From Deltaproteobacteria bacterium UBA2385 (GTDB lineage: Bacteria > Myxococcota_A > UBA796 > UBA2385), in assembly GCA_002343455.1 (NCBI GenBank), contig DDSR01000361.1, positions 1 to 8,943 of the forward strand: 8,943 nucleotides of DNA, given 5' to 3'. Shown piece after piece: positions 4,954 through 8,943 of this stretch (its first letter is position 1; the number at the start of each line of letters is the position of its first letter). The position numbers and the translations under genes are program-made. The notes under the pieces were generated by a model. The model was not told where the DNA came from, made no database searches, and worked only from the letters and a program-made list of their open reading frames with translations.

Positions 4954-6613
4954 GGGTCACTCCTGCGGCGCGCACGAGCTGCCGGAGCTCGGCGCCGCCG
5001 GTGCGGGCCAGGCCGATCAGGGCCGCGCGACCGGAGTCCCCCAGGGCGTTGAGCCCGACGATGGCGGCGCTGGCGATCTGCGGGCGGCGGGCGGCGCTCT
5101 CTTGCGCGAGGCGGGCCAGCGGCAGGACGGCCTCTTGCCGGGCGATGATGGCGAAGGCCATGCCGAGCGCGCGCAGCTCGTCCTCGCCGAAGGTGCTGGC
5201 CGGGTTGCTCTGCAGGCGCTCCAGCAGCATCGGCGCGGACTCCAGGTCCCGGTAGACCGTCAGGTACCGCAGGGCCTCGATCCGGACGGTGGGGTCCGCG
5301 TCGGTGACGGCCTTGCGCACACGCTGCTGGGTCCGAGGGCTGCGGTGACGCCGCAAGGCCACCAGGGCGGCCTGTCGGACGAGCGGCGCCGGGCTCTCCA
5401 TCCGGGCCAGGATGCGCTCCAGCAGGGCGGGCGCTTCGAGGCGACCGATGGCCAGCAGGAGCACTGCCGCGCCCTCGCCCGTGTTGCCCTGGAGCTCGCG
5501 GTCGAGGCGCTGAGGATCCCGCCCCAGGGCCAGGACGAGCCCGTCGGCGACCGCCTGGCGCTGGGCGAGCAGGGGCAGCCGTACGAAGAGCTCGCAGCAG
5601 GCGGCGACCCGATCGGGGGGCACGAGGTTGCCCAGGGTGAACAGCAGGGGGCGCCAGTCGAGCTGGGGGTCGGACTCGCTGATCGCCGCGATCAGCCGGC
5701 CGAGGGGCTGGTCGCCGAGGGTCGCCGCCAGCTCGGAGCGGAAGATCTCCCGGTGTCGCCAGCCGGGGTCGACGGCGTCGTCGACCAGGGAGAGGGGCCG
5801 ATGGATCAGCTGGAAGGCGTCGTTCGCCCGGTGCATGGCCACCAGCTGCTCGAAGACGGCGAAGACGACGCGGAAGGTGTCGACGGCCTGCAGGTGCGAG
5901 GGCTCGAGGCGGATGCTCTCGAAGGCGACCCGCCCCATCGTCTCCCAGTCGGCGTCCTGTCCCTCGGCGATGGCCCGCAGCTCGGGCTCCAGGCGCTGGC
6001 GGGCGGCCTCGCCCGCGCCCCGGACCGCGGCGACGAGGTCGGTCGGTCGGGCCATCGCGATCCGCAAGGCCGCCAGGGTGGGGGTCAGCGTGGAGTCGTC
6101 GCGCAGGCCGCCGGCCCGGAGCTCCTGCAGCAGCCCGGCGGGGCTCTGGCCGGTCCCCGGCGCCCGCTCGGCGTTGGCCCGGAAGCTCAGCTGGATGCCG
6201 TCGAGGGCCCCCCTGCGCACGGCCTGGGCCAGGGCGCCGGAGTCTTCCTGCGACCAGTCGCGGCACAGCGCGGTCGCCAGCTCCTTCAGGCGGTCGGGCG
6301 ACGCGGTCGAGGGGATGGTGAGCGAGGCGACGCTCTGGCCGTGCAGGGCTGCGCCCACGCGCCGCGCCATCAGGTCCTGCGTCCAGAGGGGGTCGCCCTC
6401 GGTGAAGAATCCGGCCGGTCGGACCTCGATCTCGAGGGGGCGCTCGGCGAGGACCTGGGCCATGGAGGCCGCGAACTGCTCGGCGAGCTGGGTCGGGTCC
6501 GCCTCGACCCGTCCGCCCCCACGCAGCAGGGCCGCGAGGTCGGCGAGGGCTTCCAGCGCCTCGCCCAGAGGGTCGGCGTTCCCGCCAGCAGATCCGAAAC
6601 GAGGAGAGCTCAA
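4946..6613 (-). CDS. HEAT-repeat protein, first gene of the minus-strand operon
   Basis: The 555-residue protein is almost wholly helical. The C-terminal third carries HEAT-type repeats, clearest at about 382-422 (GAAVLLLAIGRLEAPALLER, then SPAPLVRQAALVALRR) and 424-452 (PRTQQRVRKAVTDADPTVRIEALRYLTVY), with weaker ones to about 545. HEAT repeats are protein-protein interaction scaffolds; no catalytic motif is seen. Residues about 55-120 (LEIEVRPAGFFTEGDPLW, then LMARRVGAALHGQSVASLTI and SPDRLKELATAL) look like the N-terminal domain of the HD-GYP-type protein encoded next. The only usable start that keeps this domain is TTG 6613; no in-frame ATG occurs before codon 51. It is preceded by AGGTG about six bases upstream. 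It ends 8 bp inside the HD-GYP-type gene, so the two products are probably made in proportion. No signal peptide or membrane helix is evident. The very long plus-strand frame over this region is an antisense shadow. Confidence 0.75.
   Translation of the reverse strand: MSSPRFGSAGGNADPLGEALEALADLAALLRGGGRVEADPTQLAEQFAASMAQVLAERPLEIEVRPAGFFTEGDPLWTQDLMARRVGAALHGQSVASLTIPSTASPDRLKELATALCRDWSQEDSGALAQAVRRGALDGIQLSFRANAERAPGTGQSPAGLLQELRAGGLRDDSTLTPTLAALRIAMARPTDLVAAVRGAGEAARQRLEPELRAIAEGQDADWETMGRVAFESIRLEPSHLQAVDTFRVVFAVFEQLVAMHRANDAFQLIHRPLSLVDDAVDPGWRHREIFRSELAATLGDQPLGRLIAAISESDPQLDWRPLLFTLGNLVPPDRVAACCELFVRLPLLAQRQAVADGLVLALGRDPQRLDRELQGNTGEGAAVLLLAIGRLEAPALLERILARMESPAPLVRQAALVALRRHRSPRTQQRVRKAVTDADPTVRIEALRYLTVYRDLESAPMLLERLQSNPASTFGEDELRALGMAFAIIARQEAVLPLARLAQESAARRPQIASAAIVGLNALGDSGRAALIGLARTGGAELRQLVRAAGVTHE
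4960..4964 (-). promoter_or_regulatory. Ribosome-binding site of the HD-GYP-type gene
   Basis: On the minus strand AGGAG lies six bases before ATG 4953, inside the last codons of the HEAT gene. It supports this start over the internal Met-12 codon and supports coupled translation of the two genes. Confidence 0.6.
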
Positions 6614-6700
6614 CGCGGCACCTGGGTGGAACCCGCAATATATCCGGCTGCGTGGTCCGACAGCCCGTCAAAGGGCGGATGAGGCACGAAGGAGCTCGGG
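6614..6700. promoter_or_regulatory. Divergent promoter region between the HEAT operon and the MshEN-DUF4388 gene
   Basis: This 87-bp gap must carry the promoters of both divergent units. Its AT-rich AATATAT (6637-6643) stands out in the G+C-rich surroundings. Read on the minus strand it gives TATATT, a good -10-like hexamer 25 bp before the TTG start. A TTGACG -35-like hexamer at 6671-6666 precedes it, but the 22-bp spacing is too long for a standard sigma-70 promoter. For the plus-strand gene, AAGGAG at 6689-6694 is a clear ribosome-binding site six bases before ATG 6701. A small GCCC/GGGC inverted repeat lies at 6663-6676. Confidence 0.45.
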
Positions 6701-8542
6701 ATGACCCAACCCCCCCTCGGTCAGGTGTGCTTGCGGCTGGGCTTGATGGATGGCTCGCAGGTGGAGCGGGTGCTGCAGGAGATGCGCGCCCACGGTCAGG
6801 GGCGCTTCGGCGAGCTGGCGGTCGAGCTGAACCTGCTCAGCGAGGAGTCCCTGGCTCGCGCCCTGGCGGATCAGTTCCATGTCCCGCTGCTCCCGGCCGA
6901 TCGCCTCGCCCGCATCACGGTCCCCAAGGAGGTGCTGTCCCTGTTGCCCTCCTCCTTGATTCGCGGCGGCCTGCTCGTCCCGACCTGGCTGGACCAGGAT
7001 CGCCGGACGCTCTCGGTCATCACCTCGGATCCGACCGATCTGCCCTCACTGCAGGCCGTGCTGCGGTGCTCGCGGGCGGATCGTCTGCGGATCTTCGTCG
7101 CCGCCCGCTCGGGCCTGGTGGCCCTTGTCGACCGCCTCCTCCCTGCGGGGACCTCGACCGAAGACGAAGAGCCCGGCGAGCACTCCTCGACCGAGGCGGG
7201 GCGCCGGGCCGGGACGGTGGTCCTGGAAGGGGATGTCGAGGTCGCGGCCGCGCTTCGCCGCCTGGACCGGGCCGAGGGCAACCGCAGCCTGGTGGTCCAG
7301 GACCCCGAGCAGGTGACCGCCGTGCTGCGCGCCGGCCAGGCCGATCGGGTGCTCCTGCGCGACCAGGAGGCGTCCTCGGCGGCGGCCTACCTGCCCTCGT
7401 GGATCAAGGCGCGAGAGGGCGTGCAGATCGCCACCGTGCGCGGCTACGGCCCCAGCCGGCGCTTCGTGCTGGACTACCGGACCTCGCGCAGCTTCTACCA
7501 CGAGCTGCTGATCCGGCTGCTGGCCGAGGGGCCCGGAGCGCAGGCCAGCGAAGGCAGCCTCCGTCGGGCAGGTCAGCTGGCGCTGGAGCTGGGCCGTGAG
7601 GTGGAGCTCGCCGACGAGGTGGGCGAGGCGATGGCCCTGCTGGCCATCCTGGGGGTCAGGTCGGGGGCCGATGAGCTGCTCAGCGGGCTGCACTCGCCCT
7701 GGGACCTCGATGGCCTGCGGGCGGCCTTCGAGCGCCGGATCAACCGCCCCGCCGAGGTCAGCGAGCACCTGCCCTGCGAGACGCTGCTGGTCGCCACCCA
7801 CCTGCTGGACCCGCGCAACGAGGCGCGCTCGGCCGAGTCGGGCGCCCTCGACCCCCGCTTTCGGTACCACCCGACGGTGCTGGCGGCCGCTCGGCGGGTC
7901 CAGGCCCGGCGCCTGCTGCGGGCGCAGCTGCTAAGCTCGGGGGCGAGGGCGGCGCGGGTCCTGGTGCTCTGCGCAGATCCGGCGCGCTGCCGTTCGCTGG
8001 AGCGATTGCTCGACGGCCTCGGCTTCGAGGCCCGCTCCTGCGCCGACTCCCCGCTCTTCGAGGGCGTGATCGCCGAGCTGCGGCCCTGCCTGGTCCTCTC
8101 CGAGGGCCACGACCTCGGGCAGGACGGCGCCGCCGTGCGCACCCAGGCACGGGCGGCCTCCGCCTCCTACCTGCGGGCCGACGGGCTCAGCGACACCGAG
8201 CTGGTGCGCCAGGTGCGGCTGCTGGCCGCCACGGTGGTCGAGGGGGCCGACCGGACCCCCTCCGCCACGGCGGACAGCGCCCTGCTGCCGATCTCCGAGA
8301 CCCTGCACCTGCTGCGGGACGGGGGCCAGACCGCCACCATCCAGCTCTCCCGCGGCGGCGAGGCCGGCCTGCTCCGGATCGTCGAGGGCCACCCGCGCTC
8401 GGCTCGCCTGGGCTCCGCGACGGGCGATGAGGCCCTGGAGCGGATCCTCGCCCTGCCGGTCGCCCGCTACGTCGTCCACTTCGGGCACTCCGCCGACGAA
8501 GACGACCCCGCCCTACGGGTCCGCGCCTTCCCCCGGGGCTGA
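6701..8542 (+). CDS. Multidomain regulator: MshEN/GspE_N-like, receiver-like and DUF4388 (PATAN) domains
   Basis: The 613-residue protein reads as a chain of signalling folds. Residues about 3-147 resemble the MshEN/GspE N-terminal domain found on type II secretion and type IV pilus ATPases: PLGQVCLRLGLMDGSQVERV, then RFGELAVELNLLSEESLARALADQ (35-58), which keeps R-x-G, L51, L55 and Q58 of the cyclic di-GMP-binding repeat; the first repeat is degenerate. No Walker ATPase follows. Residues about 285-415 are helical, with LALELGREVELADEVGEAM and LLAILGV (313-319) placed where HD-GYP proteins have LLHDIGK, so a decayed HD-GYP fold is possible. Residues 418-510 look like a receiver (ARVLVLCADPARCRSLERLL, then PCLVLSEG) lacking a clear phospho-acceptor Asp. 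Residues 527-595 match DUF4388/PATAN (LLPISETLHLLRDGGQTATI, then GLLRIVEGHPRSARLGS, GDEALERIL). The start is firm, with AAGGAG at 6689. It is divergent from the HEAT operon; its 3' end overlaps the next minus-strand gene by 30 bp. Confidence 0.78.
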   Translation: MTQPPLGQVCLRLGLMDGSQVERVLQEMRAHGQGRFGELAVELNLLSEESLARALADQFHVPLLPADRLARITVPKEVLSLLPSSLIRGGLLVPTWLDQDRRTLSVITSDPTDLPSLQAVLRCSRADRLRIFVAARSGLVALVDRLLPAGTSTEDEEPGEHSSTEAGRRAGTVVLEGDVEVAAALRRLDRAEGNRSLVVQDPEQVTAVLRAGQADRVLLRDQEASSAAAYLPSWIKAREGVQIATVRGYGPSRRFVLDYRTSRSFYHELLIRLLAEGPGAQASEGSLRRAGQLALELGREVELADEVGEAMALLAILGVRSGADELLSGLHSPWDLDGLRAAFERRINRPAEVSEHLPCETLLVATHLLDPRNEARSAESGALDPRFRYHPTVLAAARRVQARRLLRAQLLSSGARAARVLVLCADPARCRSLERLLDGLGFEARSCADSPLFEGVIAELRPCLVLSEGHDLGQDGAAVRTQARAASASYLRADGLSDTELVRQVRLLAATVVEGADRTPSATADSALLPISETLHLLRDGGQTATIQLSRGGEAGLLRIVEGHPRSARLGSATGDEALERILALPVARYVVHFGHSADEDDPALRVRAFPRG

Positions 8543-8943
8543 GGGAGCGCGTCGGTAGGCGACGAGCTGGCGGGGACCGTCGCTGGTCGAGGCGGTCCAG
8601 CGCCCCTGCTCCTGGAAGCTGCTGCGGGCCTCGATCAGCACCTCGGCGACCGGAGGCAGGCTGTCCAGCGCGTAGTGGTCGCCGCGCAGCTCGGCCTCCA
8701 CGCCGGCCAGGTCGGGCCACGCCCCCCCGGCCCCGACCCAGAGGAAGGCGTCGAGCCGGTCGATGTTCTCGTAGGTGCCGACCGGGTCGAGGACGACCCC
8801 GCGGACGGCGGCCTGGGGGTGGGCCTCCCGGGCGGCGAGGATGACGAAGCCCTCGAAGAGGGTGATGTCCTCGCTGAAGACGGCGAGGTGCTCGGCCCCT
8901 TCCAGGCTCTCCAGCGCCTCGTCCAGGGGCCAGTCCTGGTGGG
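8513..8943 (-). CDS. C-terminal part of an unrecognised protein, cut by the window edge
   Basis: On the minus strand the frame ending in TAG at 8515-8513 is open to the window edge (first full codon 8941-8939), giving at least 143 residues, so the 5' end lies outside. The sequence looks genuinely coding: an acidic amphipathic start (DWPLDEALESLEGAEHLAVF), then EGFVILAAREAHPQ, AVRGVVLDPVGTYENIDRLD, AFLWVGAGGAWPDL and a tail ending QLVAYRRAPSAPGEGADP. Strand-helix alternation suggests a soluble alpha/beta domain, perhaps the C-terminal domain of a larger or membrane-anchored protein, but I cannot name a family. A GTG at 8701 could only start a 62-residue protein and would discard well-behaved upstream coding sequence, so it is not preferred. 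The last 30 bp overlap the convergent regulator gene. Confidence 0.7.
   Translation of the reverse strand, partial: HQDWPLDEALESLEGAEHLAVFSEDITLFEGFVILAAREAHPQAAVRGVVLDPVGTYENIDRLDAFLWVGAGGAWPDLAGVEAELRGDHYALDSLPPVAEVLIEARSSFQEQGRWTASTSDGPRQLVAYRRAPSAPGEGADP

Noticed and set aside
4950..6671. 573-codon minus-strand frame overlapping the HEAT gene in another phase
   Set aside because: Its translation is almost entirely Arg/Pro/Ala/Gly; the other phase gives HEAT repeats and couples to the next gene.
4523..6682. 719-codon plus-strand open frame
   Set aside because: It lies antisense to the HEAT and HD-GYP-type genes, with Gly/Arg/Gln-rich low-complexity translation; it is a product of high G+C codon use.
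1..8943. CRISPR array, insertion sequence or phage genes
   Set aside because: No regularly spaced repeats, terminal inverted repeats, transposase or integrase motifs were seen on either strand.

Overview
The window is strongly G+C-rich (third codon positions are almost all G or C). It carries protein families typical of Myxococcota and related former Deltaproteobacteria: a TIGR02266-like PilZ domain, DUF4388/PATAN, HD-GYP with an extra N-terminal domain, and HEAT proteins. I infer a myxobacterium-like chromosome. No replicon, phage or IS genes are visible.

Layout. (1) 57-812 (+) encodes an isoprenylcysteine-carboxyl-methyltransferase-type membrane methyltransferase. (2) 813-1583 holds no intact gene. 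It contains hairpins, an 11-bp tandem repeat, and a start-less, cysteine-containing reading frame on the minus strand (1317-1502) that looks like the 3' end of a decayed gene. (3) 1584-1683 (-) is a tRNA-Sec gene (selC) with anticodon UCA, an 8-bp acceptor stem, a long variable arm and an encoded CCA end. (4) 1755-2759 (+) encodes a protein with two PilZ-like modules. (5) 6613 down to 2726 (-) is a tightly overlapping three-gene operon: a HEAT-repeat protein, an HD-GYP-type protein whose HD signature has become Met-Asp, and a Nudix hydrolase. (6) 6701-8542 (+), divergent from that operon, encodes a 613-residue protein with an N-terminal MshEN/GspE_N-type region, a central region that may be a decayed HD-GYP fold, a receiver-like segment and a C-terminal DUF4388/PATAN domain. 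(7) 8513 to the window edge (-) is the C-terminal end of an unrecognised gene.

How the genes fit together. Regions 4-6 look like one regulatory locus built from cyclic-di-GMP-associated folds (PilZ, HD-GYP, MshEN) and two-component-associated folds (receiver, PATAN). In several of them the catalytic or ligand residues are altered. The HEAT and HD-GYP proteins share a similar N-terminal domain and are translationally coupled, so they may act together. Intact c-di-GMP synthesis or breakdown is not shown by this window. A ligand-sensing or scaffolding role is inference. The selC gene implies that the organism makes selenoproteins, but no TGA in the genes here looks recoded.
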